The notes beneath the pieces are model-generated. The model saw nothing but the letters and a program-made list of their open reading frames with translations. It made no database searches and was not told the origin of the DNA. Source: Trametes villosa (Eukaryota; Basidiomycota; Agaricomycetes; Polyporales; Polyporaceae). From it: DNA of 64,000 nt. Position 1 is the stretch's first letter. Every line of letters starts with the position of its first letter. The stretch covers positions 310,001-374,000 of the forward strand of contig PUDQ02000016.1 in assembly GCA_002964805.2 (NCBI GenBank), read 5' to 3'. A program made the position numbers and the translations under genes. Shown here one piece after another: positions 11,955 to 23,859 of this stretch.

Positions 11955-13875
11955 ATGGTCCAGCTCTATGGCGCCGCTCAAGGCCACGCCGAACAGGCAG
12001 ACGCGGACGGGGTAGACGTCGAGCCGCGTGCCTCGCGCGAGGAGGACGCGCTCCTGGGCTCGGAGGCTACTGCGAGGCGGACGAAGAGAGATGGACACGC
12101 GACGTTGTCGAGTTGTATCAGTAACCTGGCGAACACAATCATTGGAAGTGGTGAGTCCTCTCTGGCAGGTTACTTGTGGCGGACGAATCTAACATAGTTT
12201 CAAGGCATGCTCACGTTCCCTTTGGTGAGTCGCCTGTACTATCGTATGAAGTGCTAGCGTGAACCCCACATGCAGGCTCTTGCGTCCGCTGGGATCATAC
12301 CCGGGATGATTACATGCCTCTTCTCGGGCGGCGTAGCAGGCTTCGGCCTCTATCTACTGTCCTTGTGCGCGGTCAAGGCACCCCACAGACGCGCCTCCTT
12401 CTTCGCCGTGGCCGAGTTGACGTTCCCGCGTGCTGCGGTATTCTTCGACGCCGCCATTGCTATCAAGTGTTTCGGTGTCTCCATCAGGTGAGCACTCTCT
12501 ACCAGTCCCGCGGGTCGTACTCATGCCAGCCCCCAAGTTACCTGATCATCATCAAGTCACTAATGCCCAACGTTGTCGCTGCCCTATATCACGATCTTAC
12601 GTCACCGGATACAAACCCTCCGGCATGGATGCTGTCTGGACAGAATTGGATCACCATCCTCATGATACCCTTGGTTCCCCTGGCGTTCCTCCGGAAACTG
12701 GACAGCCTTAGACATACAAGCTACGTCGCGTTATTCTCGGTCGGTTAGTGCCTATCAATGTTTGAAGTGAATGCGCGCGCTCATCCACGGCGTAGCATAC
12801 CTGGTGGTTATCGTGGTTGTATGCTACTTCTTCCCGCTTAAGGGCACCCAAGCACCGGGCGAGATACGTCTCATACACTTCACTCCGAATTTCGTCTCTA
12901 CCTTCCCGGTCCAAGTATTTGCGTACACGTGCGCGCAGAATGTAAGAGCGGTTCCTCGTACGCATGTCCCGATAACTGATGTGTCTCGTAGCTCTTCCCC
13001 ATATTCAACGAGATATCATCCAACACCCAGAAGAGAATGAATATCGTCATCGGTACATCTATCGGCTCGGCTGCTATGATATACGAGATCATCGCTGTAT
13101 TCGGATATTTGACGTTCGGCTCTAAGGTACGCGCCATGAACCTGTGCATGAAAGGTTCGCTGAGTGTATCCAGGTCGGGGCGAACATCATCGCGATGTAC
13201 CCGTCCACGTCGCTCTTCATCGCGATCGGACAATTAGCGATCGCCATACTCGTCATGTTCTCGTATCCTTTGCAAGTTCACCCTTGCCGGAACTGCCTAG
13301 ACAAGGTGTTCCATGCGGGACACGTAGCAAGCAAACAGGCTGGCGACCCGGAGGACGAGGAGCCCGAAGACGAACACGGTGGCAGCCAAGACATGAGCCC
13401 GTTGAAGCATACGCTGCTAACCCTCGCAATTGTCGCGAGCGGCTTCACGATTGCTTACTTTGTGGATGATCTGCGAATGGGTGCGCACAACATATCGTCC
13501 TTCCCTACCCGACGCTGATATATCCCTTCCTCGAACTTAGTGCTGTCCTTTGTGGGTTCGACCGGGTCCACCACGATCTCGTTCATTCTGCCCGGCCTCT
13601 TCTACTGGAAGGTCAGCCTCTCACAAGCATGTGGCCGCCGTGCCAATAAATCGCTGATTCCTGTTTCATGAACACAGCTTTCGCATAATGATCCGAATGC
13701 CAACAAGACGCTGTCGAAGGCAGCGCTGGGCCTAGCGATCTACGGCATCTTCATATTCACTTTCTGGTACGTGCGCTTCTGCTTCCGTGCGCGAACCGCT
13801 GGACTGACAGGCGGTGCGTGTAGTCTGAGCTTCAATATCTATCAGGTCGTGCGTTCGTCGCCGACGGTGCACTAG
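11955..13875 (+). CDS. Vacuolar amino-acid transporter, AVT/SLC38-type (AAAP family)
   Basis: This is a polytopic membrane carrier for neutral or basic amino acids, probably at the vacuole, by similarity to the yeast Avt5/Avt6/Avt7 group. Ten exons join without frame breaks: 11955-12150, 12205-12224, 12276-12487, 12538-12743, 12796-12941, 12992-13126, 13174-13480, 13541-13611, 13678-13766 and 13824-13875. Exon 2 is only 20 nt. The first membrane segment has the AAAP signature SNLANTIIGSGMLTFPLALA, and a later one has MFSYPLQVHPCRNCLD. About ten or eleven hydrophobic segments are visible. A hydrophilic acidic loop (GDPEDEEPEDEHGG) lies before the last segments. The 45-residue N-terminal tail is acidic and cytosolic-looking. 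Substrate and direction of transport cannot be told from sequence. Confidence 0.85.
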
Positions 13876-14451
13876 ACGGCTCGCCTCGTTTCCGTCGCCT
13901 GTATATGAGCATCCTTGTAATATATTGCACCCGCCTGCGCCTATGCCGAACCTGATTGTTGTATGAACCGGTACTGTGGCCTGTGTAGTTCACTGTTGGA
14001 CAAGGCGCAACAGCTCACTTCGCAACGCGGAGGGGCGTTGAAGTGGCCGCCCGAGGGCGCTTCGATGTTCCTGCGAAAAGGACTGACGGTGACAGGCGCC
14101 CATGGACTTTGTAGGCGGTGGGCGCCTTCGAGAGCAGCTACCACTTACCCTCTGACCTGATGCACCCCGGCTCGTCCTCCAGCCATCCACTCTCCTACCC
14201 ATCTTTCACAGCCGAAAAAGTACTCTGCTAAGTGACTTGTATACCAGCTGGTGCGTAGCTCTGCTTGTCGTAAACTGGGGGTGGAAGTCGGCCACCAGTG
14301 TGTGCGAGACGCACCCTCATACACGTTCTCCACGCTGAGGCTGCGCGTTTCATTTCCAGCCGCATAGAGCCTGCCGTACAGTCGCAGGAGCCCATATCCA
14401 CGCGCCAGATACGTCAAGACGACCATCTCGGCCCGATCAGCAACTCCAGGA
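13876..14451. other. Intergenic region / 5' UTR of the R3H gene
   Basis: This 576-bp stretch lies between two genes on the same strand. Open frames here look like shadows. It probably carries the transporter 3' end and the promoter and leader of the R3H gene. Confidence 0.4.
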
Positions 14452-17336
14452 ATGGCGACGACATCCGGGGATCCAACCACCGCGAGCTCCAGCACGGGCG
14501 CGTTCGACACGCAGGACGCACGGCCCTTCTCACTGAGCCCGTCCTCCTCGTCTCCCTCCCGCGACGACGGGCTGTTCACGTCATCATCCTCCAACAAGCT
14601 GGACGCGCCCGCGGGCGTCGCTCTCTCCCTGGACCCCAGCGGGACGTCAGGCGCTCTTCTGGATGCTGAGCCGGACGCACAGATCTTGGAGGCGCTTCGG
14701 GGAAAGGACCGCATCTACGTGCTGAAGCTTGGGGAGCAGATGGAGGCATTGATCAAGGATCGTAGGTGAGTACACTACTGGTGGTCGCCCGCAACCAAGT
14801 CTGTGAGCGTCACACGACGGCGCAGCGTCTCTCCCGACCCATCGCGATTCCTTGCCTACAATTCTAGCCGGCGTTCACATCTTTATCTCGGCATAAAACC
14901 TACACGACAGCGATGTGCTGACCTGTCTTGCTTTCGTAGAATCAGCATCAACCTCACACCTTCCACCTCGTACCAGCGGTTACTGGTACACCGATGTTCT
15001 GCCTATTACAAACTTTCCCCGGAGGCAGATTCGAAGAACATCACCGTCTACTGTCGCTCTGAGAGCCGGATGTACGTCGCTGCTGTTGCTGTTGTGCGCG
15101 CCTGTGGCTGATGACGTTGTCCACGAAGTCCTATTCGGCGTATTTGCGAGTTGGTCCCGGCAGAGGAATCGGCACAACCAACCATCCAAATCATGCGCCG
15201 TCCCCGGGGACGCCAGTACTCACAGCAAGGGTCGACTGCGGGCGAGGACGCGGACACGTCCGATGTCGACGCATCAGAAGCGGGTAGCATCGGGAGCCGC
15301 AGCAACGCTCCGGGAGCAGCGGGGAAGCGGTTCAAGACTATAGAAGAGCGTGAGGCCGCCTACAACGAAGCACGCTCGAGGATCTTCATGGGCTTCGAGG
15401 AGAAGGACAAAGAAAAGGAGAAGGACATGAGCGCGAACTCGTCCACCTTCAGCCTGGTGTCGGGGTCGGGCTCTACCAGCGGTGGTCGAGGGAGCAGCAT
15501 TGGAGACTTGGACGACTCTGCGAGCTCTGTTCCCACGGAGAGCGAGTGGTCGGGCCCCGTAACTCGGGATAAGAGGGACGGCCGCAAGGGGGCGGGCTCT
15601 ACCACCTCGTCGAGGTCGATCAGGTCGTCTGCACCTTCGTTCACCAACGGGTCCAGCAGCTCGCGGAACTCGCGGGCAACATCACCGTCATTCACCTACC
15701 CCACTCTCTATGATCCCGCTTCCGCTCCTCCGTACGACCAACCCCAGTACGGCGCTCATATCCCTCCTCCAGCAGGGTATGCCTCCCCATACGGGTATCC
15801 CGCGTATCCCTCGACGCCCGGGCAGCCCTTTGTGGGTCCGTACTACTACCCTCCATACAACTACCCTGCACCTCCTGCACACCATTCTGAACCCGCCACC
15901 CCTGGAGGTGTAGAAGGCATGTACCCCCCTCCGACCGCCTCGCATCAGCCCGCATATACTCCCCCATACATGTGGTCGAGCTCACAGCCGACTGGACAGC
16001 CGCCCCTCCAACATCACCCCCACAGTCAACCTGGTGCGGCGACGGCCCATCCAGACGTTCATCAGGCCTCGCACTCTATGCCTCCGATGCAGAACGTCCC
16101 TCAGTATCCCCCGTACGCGCCCAGCCCACCCGTGTACGGTTACGGTATGCCGGCCTATTACCCCCAGCCGTACCAACCTGGTGCTCCCATGGGACCTCCG
16201 CCGCCGATGGCTGCACCCGTCTACCATTCTAATCCCATCCCGGAGCCCGTAGGCGCTAACGGGAACCACCCTCACGGAGTGGACTTCAACCGCACCTCGT
16301 CACGGAACAGCAACGGTCACGGCAGCATGAATAACAAACGTGGAGGTCCCCGCGGCCGCGGGTCCTGGACGTACGGACCTGGCGTAAGTACCGGCGGATA
16401 CACGTACAACTCCCCTGGCGCGATGAACGGGATGGGCGGAAACGACGTGTTCGCACCGCGTCTAAGCAGCAATGTGCGACGGGCTTCGGGTACGTCCAGC
16501 AGCAGCGGCAGTGCTGGTGCCCGAACACCTGCCGACGAAACTGCCTCCACAGCGGTGAGTGTCCGTTCCCTGCATCACTTTGCTTCATTGCTTTGTCATT
16601 GCCCCATGTTGATGAGTTCTCGTTGCCTTCCCCGCTTGTTTGTTCCATTTTTGCCGCTCCGTTCTCGCAGTCGTCTTCGACTACATCCTCCTCTTCGCGA
16701 CGGACGTTCACGTCCACATCCACGTCATCGAAGCACCCTCTCCCCGCGCGTCCTGACTGGGCCGTGGGCCTCAAACCACAGCACCCGCGCCACCACGACC
16801 ACCACAGCTCGTCGAACTCGCGCACGATGTCGCCCGCACGGATGGGCGCGACGCATCTTCCGCCGCAACATCAATCACAGCCCGTCCTGCAACCCAACGA
16901 CTTCCCTCCGCTGTCATCGGGCCCCTCCAGCCGCCAGCCCGTCGTCGGCGGAGCGTGGACGAATGCTTCGACGTCGCGCGTCATGATGCCTGGGCCGCAG
17001 GGCACCGCCCCGCAGGGCACGGCACTCGTGCACTACCCTGCGTCGCAGCAGAACAGCCCGCAGATCCCCGCGTCGACCGGGAGATTCGACGAGCAGGACC
17101 TCCTAGCGGCGAAGGGTGGCTCAAGGGGTGGTGTACTGCCTATCGGTCGTGGCGCGACGCAAGGAGAAGAAGAGCTCGTGGGTCTGTCTGACCAGATGGG
17201 TGTTATGGGGCTGGAGGACCGCGGGTCCAACGCCGGCGGGGCCGTCTACGAAGGTGGCTATTTCCCTCCCGTCTCTGCCACAGGAGAGATTGCGGTCGGC
17301 GCGACGGTCGGTGAGCCCGCAGCAGCCTCGTCATAG
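14452..17336 (+). CDS. R3H-SUZ domain RNA-binding protein
   Basis: This is a probable mRNA-binding regulator of the R3HDM/encore type. Four exons (14452-14765, 14940-15071, 15129-16554, 16671-17336) give 845 residues. The R3H domain spans about residues 75-155: ILEALRGKDRIYVLKLGEQM, then SINLTPSTSYQRLLVHRCSAYYKL and an ESRIPIRRICELVP end. It is followed directly by a SUZ motif, FKTIEEREAAYNEARSRIF (about residues 205-225). The rest is a long disordered tail rich in Pro, Tyr, Ser and Gly with repeated PPYxY/YxPP units, then Arg-Gly-rich patches, as expected of proteins that enter RNA granules. The domain order R3H then SUZ is the family hallmark. Intron 1 is 174 nt, long for this window. Confidence 0.85.
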
Positions 17337-17823
17337 CGGGGGCCGGCGGTGCGGCCGTCACTACGGACCAGGACAGGTTCGGTCTGCTTTGCGTACTCTC
17401 GAGGTGCTGTCGTATTTGGTTGTGTTCAGACTGGTGTGTTTGTCGTCGTCGTCGCGTCGGGTGGCTGATGTACGTGTGGTACGTTATACGTTATACGCTA
17501 GCTGCCTTGCTGTGCATTCTCTGTCCGCTCTCTCTGTACGGTGTTGTATTCTCGTATATCTTGAAATCTAAAGTAGACTCCATCACTTAATGGGATTTGT
17601 GGGGTACCAAGCTGCAGGCCCTAGTTGTGGGCCGCGCCGTGGAGCTGGCCAAGTGGTGTATATTATTTTCGTCACTACAAACGCAGCGAGCACCGTGACC
17701 GTCGATACACATGTAACCGTGCAAAGTTCTACTCAGTATGCGCTAGATTTCTAGAATGACCTGAAGGAGGCGGTGAGCACACATGTGTGCGTAGAGACAT
17801 ACGAAGCTCAGAACTCAACCGCT
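17337..17823. other. Convergent intergenic region
   Basis: This is the 3' ends of the R3H gene (+) and a BTB gene (-). T-rich and GT-rich stretches around 17440-17580 fit a 3' UTR. No gene is seen. Confidence 0.45.
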
Positions 17824-19557
17824 TTAAGAGCTCACCTTGTTCAGATTGCCAGGAATAGAGAGTAGGCCGGCGTCCAGCTTAACGAGGTCCTTCGCACGCC
17901 GCTGGCAGGTGCTGCACCAGACTCTGCCTGAGGCGGTAGCGTCCACGAAAACCGATTTTGTCGTACGACCAGGGCAGACATCGACGGCTTCGCATACGGA
18001 TGCGAGATAGGGGGATAACCACAGGGAGGCTGATTTGCTCCTGAAGCCGCCAAACTTGTAGGGACTCTTGGAGCTCGTAGAGACACTGGACTGGGTATCG
18101 GTAGATACGAAGAGAGATCTCACTGAGGATGTGGGGGTTGCTCGCAACGTAGTTCCCGGCGACGAGGGCGATGTAGATGGATCGGTGACGACTTCTCCCA
18201 ACTCTACGCCCGCATTTGTGCTTCGGCCTTCGACTATGGGGTCAGGAGGGAACAAGTCCCGGAGTACGCCAACGGCAGTCGCCCGGCAGGCGTCGCGGTA
18301 TGATAGCAGGCGGTGGTATGGTAGCGCGGGGGATAGTTCCAGCTCATCGACGTATACATGTTCCAGCTGCAGGTTAACGGCTTGCACCGCTGCCGTTCGG
18401 GCGCAGTCGTCCAGCCCACGGGTGATGGAAACCAGGTAGGCCTGCAACGGGCGGGCCCTGAGCAGCGAGGGCCAACGGAGCAGGCACAGCTCGAAGAGCC
18501 CGCTCACGCCGTACTTGCGCGCGGCAGCCATGAGGTTCGCAGCATCGTCAATGTCCTGAGTGGAAAGCTGGACGTCCGCGCCGTTCTTGCAGAAGCTGAA
18601 GAGCTGCCTGAGAACAGCGGCTCTCTCGTCTAACTCAATCGAAGGCATCGTCGGCTTGTCCTCGTCTTCGTCGGACCAGGACGATCCTGTTTCCTGGGCG
18701 GCGTCGTGAGCACGTTCGGCAGCCTGGATCTTCTGGAGTACCTCCGGAGAGCTTCCCGACAGAACGGAGTGATGCACGCGGAATTCGACGCCGTCAGAGG
18801 ATCGGCAAATCAGATTGGCGTTTGGCATGTCTGCAGGCTTGGGGGGTAGAGGGTTATGGGAGGAAGCATCGGCCACCTTCGGCTCCTCAGGGGACACGCT
18901 GAGGTTGGGTCGCGAGAGTCGACACCCGTCTCCGAACTTCCCACCCTTGCGGTGGTACTCCCTGAGGCGATAGTAGTCGCCAGCCTTGATGCCTTCCATC
19001 GCGCCCAGGCTTGCGAAGTCGAGCGAGGGGGAGTCGAGCGAGGCGTGCGCGGCGTACTGGGCGATACCCTCAAGCCCGAGGCGACAGGCGATTGCCCATG
19101 CCTGCAAGGGGGCCCGAGTAACGATGAAGTTGCGGACAGCCTCCGTGAGGACGGCGATTGCGAGCACCATCTCGTATTTGATCGCGGCCCGCAGCGAGGA
19201 CTCGACCTGTTCCGGAGGCTCCCCTTCGAGGTCGGGCTTGGTGATGGGATAGCAGATGCGCAGGAGCGTCTCGATGGTCTTACCGTCCTCTGCGAGCTCG
19301 AGGGTGAGCTCGGGCGGGACCGGCTTCTTCCGCAAGGGCTGTGTGGGTGGCTGCGCGAGCATGGCCTCGAGAACGGGGGACGCCTCCAGGAGGATGTGGG
19401 ATCGCACACGGAACTCGACGAGGTCGTAGGAGCGGAGGACCACGTTAGCGGAGGGTTTGTCGAAGGGATGGGGTGCAGGGCGAGGCGTAGGGCCCTTTTC
19501 TGGCTCGTCCTTCGGTCTGAGCGAGGAGTACGCAGGCGTGGGGCTGGTCGCGTTCAT
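17824..19557 (-). CDS. Double BTB/POZ domain protein (BTB gene A)
   Basis: This is a single-exon protein of 577 residues with two tandem BTB folds. The first runs from about residue 35: SANVVLRSYDLVEFRVRSHI, then LLEASPVLEAML, with helices ending LLRICYP. The second starts near residue 245: ANLICRSSDGVEFRVHHSVL. A C-terminal region has a CxxC pair (VWCSTCQRR). Such proteins are abundant in mushrooms; BTB proteins can dimerise or act as cullin-3 adaptors, but no partner domain (MATH, Kelch) is visible here. A TATA-like TATATA lies near 19642, about 85 bp upstream of the ATG. The extreme C-terminus reads AAG-GTGAGC, so the last codons could be replaced by a further exon. Function beyond protein interaction is unknown. 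Confidence 0.75.
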   Translation of the reverse strand: MNATSPTPAYSSLRPKDEPEKGPTPRPAPHPFDKPSANVVLRSYDLVEFRVRSHILLEASPVLEAMLAQPPTQPLRKKPVPPELTLELAEDGKTIETLLRICYPITKPDLEGEPPEQVESSLRAAIKYEMVLAIAVLTEAVRNFIVTRAPLQAWAIACRLGLEGIAQYAAHASLDSPSLDFASLGAMEGIKAGDYYRLREYHRKGGKFGDGCRLSRPNLSVSPEEPKVADASSHNPLPPKPADMPNANLICRSSDGVEFRVHHSVLSGSSPEVLQKIQAAERAHDAAQETGSSWSDEDEDKPTMPSIELDERAAVLRQLFSFCKNGADVQLSTQDIDDAANLMAAARKYGVSGLFELCLLRWPSLLRARPLQAYLVSITRGLDDCARTAAVQAVNLQLEHVYVDELELSPALPYHRLLSYRDACRATAVGVLRDLFPPDPIVEGRSTNAGVELGEVVTDPSTSPSSPGTTLRATPTSSVRSLFVSTDTQSSVSTSSKSPYKFGGFRSKSASLWLSPYLASVCEAVDVCPGRTTKSVFVDATASGRVWCSTCQRRAKDLVKLDAGLLSIPGNLNKVSS

Positions 19558-19640
19558 AGTAGCGGAGGGAGACTGCGCTCGAGGATGCCGGCGGTGTGCG
19601 ACGATGAGACGCTACGACTCGGACGTATCTCCAGTGAAGA

Positions 19641-19647
19641 TATATAG
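19641..19647 (-). promoter_or_regulatory. TATA-like box of BTB gene A
   Basis: A TATATA run lies about 85 bp upstream of the start codon at 19557, a usual distance for fungal TATA promoters. BTB gene B has an equivalent element at the same distance. Confidence 0.4.
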
Positions 19648-20122
19648 CCTGTGCCCAACCCACTCGGGAGGTGTCATGAGAGCGACTGCAGCTGCAGCTG
19701 GATGTGCTGCGGTAAACCTAGGCTTTGAGTGTTAGAAATGTCGTGGCCGTATACGATACTCTCGTGGACGAGCTCACCTTCCTTTCCCGCTGCGGTAGAC
19801 CTATGCATTGCGGAAGGGTGTCAGCGCCTTCAACATTTCCGGCATCGATGTCATCGAAACTGGACTCACGTTCTGTTCGGGCCAAGAGCGTTGGACTTCG
19901 CGCCTCAATCGTATCTGTATCCGCCTGCTATTCATGAGCAACGAGTGGACCCAGCCATCGGTCGGACCATCCTGACAATACAGCATAAATATATAGAGAT
20001 ACAGCTCGACTGGGAAGGGAGTTTGTACGAGTATGTGAACGTGATTACATGCACCCCAGGACCCGCCCGGTAGCGCGGACATACAGTATAGCTACAGTCA
20101 AACATCGCGGCAGGGCACGGGT
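19648..20122. other. Intergenic region upstream of BTB gene A
   Basis: This stretch lies between two genes on the minus strand. I see nothing definite in it beyond the TATA-like box at its left edge and an AT-rich patch near 19980-20000. Confidence 0.4.
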
Positions 20123-22197
20123 TCACTTCGAGAAATGCTTGAACAGGCCCTTGAATGACTTCAGGCGCGGGCGGCTCCCGTGGCGCGGCGAGTTCGGCTC
20201 CGAGCTCGTCTCAGGTGCGAAGGAGGGCCAGGACGAGGTCGCGCTCTCCTCCCGCAGAGCCGATGTCGAGGACATCCGTGGCATCGCTTCCAGCTGCTCC
20301 GACCGCCTTGCCGGCGCGGCCGACTCCTGGATGTGGGAGCTCGAGCTTGCCGAGGCGTCCGCCGCGTCTGAGGACTTTGCGCGCCTTGGCGGGAGCAGCG
20401 GGGACGGAGGCAGAGAGACAGTCGGGAGGCTGCGGGCGGACACCGGCTCTGGCACAGACAGCGCACGATGCGCAGGGTTCGGCGGGGGGCGTGACAGCAA
20501 GGGAGCGGAGCCGAGGACCAAGTCCTCAAACCATTCCGCCTGCTCGGGGTTCGCGAGGACGAGCGCGGTGGGCCGGCGGCGACGGCGCCGAACCGACGGG
20601 CTCTGGTGCTTCACGAGCGACACCGGCCGCCGGCTATGGAAGCCCGGCGTCGCACGCGCGATGGGTGACGTCGAGGAGCCTGCGAGGAACTCGGGTGCAC
20701 CCTGGACGTGACGGATCCGCGGCGGTGAGACTGGGGAGGAATGTTTGCGGGTGAAAGCGACTCACGATCGGCTCGTAGATGTAAAACATCTCCGCCGGCT
20801 TCTCAGCGGGGGTAGATCGGCCGCTGCTGGGCGCGGCGTGCGGGGAAGAGGCCTGTCACGCAACATTAGCATCTGAGGTGAAGACGAGCGGCGGCGACGC
20901 CAGGCGCACGCGACGCGGGTAGAGCACTCACCGACGCGCGGAAGTCCGCGTCCTCTTCCGGGGCGGAGGCCTTCCACTTCCCCTTCTCCGACGTGCCCCA
21001 TCCGCCGTACTGCTCGACCCAGAGCTCTTCCTCCGTCACGTCCCCGCTTCCGTCATCCGAATCGGGAGCTCTTGCGCTCGACGGCTCGCCTTCTAGCTCG
21101 CGCGCAAGGTTCTCCATGGAAGGGTTCGTGACGACGATGCGCGGGACCGAGAGGCTCGCCTTCGGTGCGCCGCTTCCCGCGGACTTAGGGTGGGCTTCCC
21201 TGTGCCGGCGGCGGGAGGGGTCGCGGGTGCGCCGCTCGTTCGCCACCGCCAACGCCCCGGAATCCATCTGCTTCAGCTCGGCCGCGAGCTGCTCCAGCTG
21301 GCGGATGGTCTCCTCTGCGTCCTGCGAGATCGGCCTAGCGCTCTTGGGGTTCGACGAGCCCGGAAGCAACAGCGAGCGGGAACGCTTGGAGGGGTCGGCG
21401 ACGGGAGACGATGTGCGAGATGGGAATGGGATGGGAGGAAGTTCTTTCTCTTTGGGTGGCGACATGTTGGGAACGGTACGCAGCGGGGATGGGATCGTGG
21501 CGTGCGCCGCAGGCATGGTGGCGGAAGCACAGACCTTGCCTGTGTCTGCAGGCGGTGCCGAGGACGGTGTCGAAATAGTCCTGCTCGGCCGCCCAGGGAG
21601 GCCCGTGCCCACGCTGAACGTCCTCTTCTGCCTCGGAGGGGGCGTCGACAAGCCACGCTGTGGCGCAGCGCCGGGCGTGCGATGGAGGAAGAAGGTAGGA
21701 GCGCCATGGCTCTGTCGTTGTAGGAAGGGTGGCGTAGATTCCGACGCCCGAAGTCGGGGAGGGGGCGGGAGCGTCATGGTGGTAGTCGTGGTGGTCATGA
21801 TGAAGGAGGAAGGGGGGTTGGCGGCGAGGGATAGATAGTCACCGAGAGAAGAGGCGGAGGTAGAAGAAGGGGCGGTAGCCGGCCGAGCTGTATGGCGGCG
21901 CGGTTTCGGAAGAACTCCCGGTGTCTGTAGTGAATGTTTCGAAGGGGCACTTTCGACAGCAGCACTGACACGCCGCAGACGTATATCATTCAGGTCAGAC
22001 TGGATGCGAGGCGGTCGGGGGCCGGTCGGTTTGGCTTGAATGCTCCTCGGTCTGATATTACGTTGGGCGCCTGCAGGCTCGCAGGGCAGGCCGGTCGGGG
22101 GAACCTGCAGCATAAGGGCGAGGGTGCCGGTCATGGCGAGCGGGCATATGAGTTCCTCGCGTCCGGGGATGAAGTCGCAGTGAGAGAGGAGGCACAA
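20123..22197 (-). CDS. Hypothetical Ser/Pro-rich protein
   Basis: I do not recognise this gene. Three exons (22197-20932, 20852-20766, 20701-20123) keep phase 0 and join to 643 residues; introns are 79 and 64 nt. Most of the protein is low-complexity Ser/Pro/Arg sequence. A short helical stretch, EETIRQLEQLAAELKQM, sits near the middle. The most conserved-looking part is the centre of the C-terminal half: EEELWVEQYGGWG, then EMFYIYEPI encoded by the small middle exon, then LANPEQAEWFEDLVLGSAP. These islands in disordered sequence suggest short binding motifs. The N-terminal start is uncertain: the chosen ATG at 22197 is the first in frame, and a later Met is possible. No enzymatic domain is visible. 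Confidence 0.6.
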
Positions 22198-22627
22198 GGG
22201 CCAGGCGATACGCCGGTGCAGTTCCCAGTACGCCCAATGCCGGTTTAGCTGCGCGCGACCGTGCTTGCACGGTGGGAACTATCAGGGCGCAGAGGGGAGA
22301 TCATCAAAGAACGCGGGGCTGGACACAGAAGATGGATTGCGAACGTCCATCCGTCAACCGCGCGCCAGGGGAGGCCCCTTTCGCAGTAGACGGTGGGCCG
22401 TAACGAGTGAGGTCAGTGCCGGCGTGGTCGGGAGAGTGATGAGGCGACATTCGACAGTCGACCGGCCATGGACATGAGCGTCGGGCAGGCCGTGAGCACG
22501 ACAAGGCCGATCGCAATGGCATGTCCTATCCAAAATGTAGTTTCAACCCCTCTCCTTCGAGCTCCATCCCCAACGTGCAGCATCCCAGCGCCGGCCGGGT
22601 CGGGTGGGGGAGGAGCAACGGTCAAAC
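22198..22627. other. Intergenic region with a DUF202 exon relic
   Basis: This 430-bp stretch lies between two minus-strand genes. Apart from the relic at 22468-22520 described separately, I see no gene or RNA. Confidence 0.4.
22468..22520 (-). pseudogene. Relic copy of the last exon of the DUF202 gene
   Basis: About 50 bp here align to the last exon of the neighbouring DUF202 gene (from about 22640) at roughly three identities in four, by eye. Translated on the minus strand it still reads IGLVVLTACPTLMSM, against VGLVVFATCLMLISK in the gene. It lies 160 bp downstream of the intact exon in the same orientation. This looks like a decayed partial tandem duplication. Confidence 0.45.
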
Positions 22628-23157
22628 TCAAACATCTTTGGATATGAGCATCAGGCACGTCGCGAACACGACGAGTCCGACGATGCTGAGAACGGCAAGA
22701 TGGGTTCTGCGTGGCAAAACAGGATGAACTAAAAGGAGATACACGTAGCCTGGAAGACTCACTGGCTCGCCCGCAAGAAGCCCCGCTGTGCGCTCATATC
22801 TGCGTATCCTTGCCAATACTCCCAGATGCCCGCAGCGATGGCCGCGACGGCTGCTATGACTTCTATTATTGCTGTGGCCAGGCCCGTCTTCGATTCGGGT
22901 GTCTGCGAGGATCCTGGGTCGCTGGGGGTAGGCAGACGAGTATGGAGAAGAAGTGACGAGGAAAGGAGGGATAGCAGGACGGCCAGACGCAAGTGCGAGA
23001 GCAGGTTGCGCTCAAGCATCGCAAAGTCTCTACCTGCGCTGCCAACGATTTCCTGTTCTTTCGGCATGTCGGCAGGTTGAGGATGGTTGAGAACAAGTGT
23101 TGAGTTGGATGAAGAGCAGCCTGCAGCTGCAGAAAGTCGCAGCGGGCGTCTATCCAT
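22628..23157 (-). CDS. DUF202 family small membrane protein
   Basis: This is a 157-residue protein from two exons (23157-22763 and 22706-22628). A hydrophilic N-terminus leads to the DUF202 core: GRDFAMLERNLLSHLRLAVL, a hydrophobic helix ending SSSLLLHTR, a second hydrophobic helix around IEVIAAVAAIAAGIWEYWQG, and a third from the last exon (AVLSIVGLVVFATCLMLI). The conserved pattern R-x-x-x-A-x-x-R-x-x-L in the first block and three membrane segments are typical of the family. Yeast and bacterial members are small integral membrane proteins, some linked to stress or polyphosphate synthesis in the vacuole, but no function can be inferred here. A damaged copy of its last exon lies just downstream. 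Confidence 0.75.
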
Positions 23158-23859
23158 GCGCTCAGCTGGTCTGTTGCGCGCTAGACCGTGTCGGTGGTAG
23201 ACTCCGTCTCTCCACCGTACTATGTTCTACTAGGCGTGTTTGGCAGCCGCATTCCATGTAACGTAGTAGTCTGCTACTATGTGAGTTAACAATTCCTTGT
23301 GCTACTCATACTGACAGGGCAGCGCAGGATGCAAGCTACTGAGCTGCCACACGGGGTACATGCATGCTCCCCCAAGCTTCTGGTCTCGACGTCAGTACCC
23401 AGCTGGAATGGTGATGCGTATCGCAGGCAGATTTGGGTACACCTAGGTTGTACCTCAGGACGAAGATCCTGCTGGTGGGGCGTCGAGCGTTGTCCTGCAT
23501 ATACTGTCCGGTAGGCTCATCTAGCCATGCCATCGCGAAATGGTCGCTTACTGAACGTTGCGAAGTGCGGCAGATCATAGCTATGCCGCGAGCGTAGCAT
23601 TCGCGACACTGTCTTCGGTGCGAGTGCTAAACGAGGTTATCGCGTGTCTCCGGGGCCTGGTGTCGTCGTCCCCTTGTGCACGCATCGGAGTCCGCGGACA
23701 TAGCTGCAGCATGCGGCGGGCGATATAAATCGCCTGCAGCTGTGCATCCGGGGTAGCGTGCGTCTTGACCCTGACAATCTACCTGCGTACAACAGCGTAC
23801 CAACGTGCCCCTCTCCGATGATCCTATTCCAACTCTAGAAGACCTTACCCCGTCACAGT
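23158..23859. other. Intergenic region with a probable relic BTB promoter
   Basis: No gene is supported here. From about 23710 to 23800 the sequence (a TATAAA at 23724, then a TTGACCCTGA-containing stretch) resembles the promoter of BTB gene B around 24580-24650. That fits a duplicated and decayed BTB locus that continues into the pseudogene at 23860. Confidence 0.4.
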
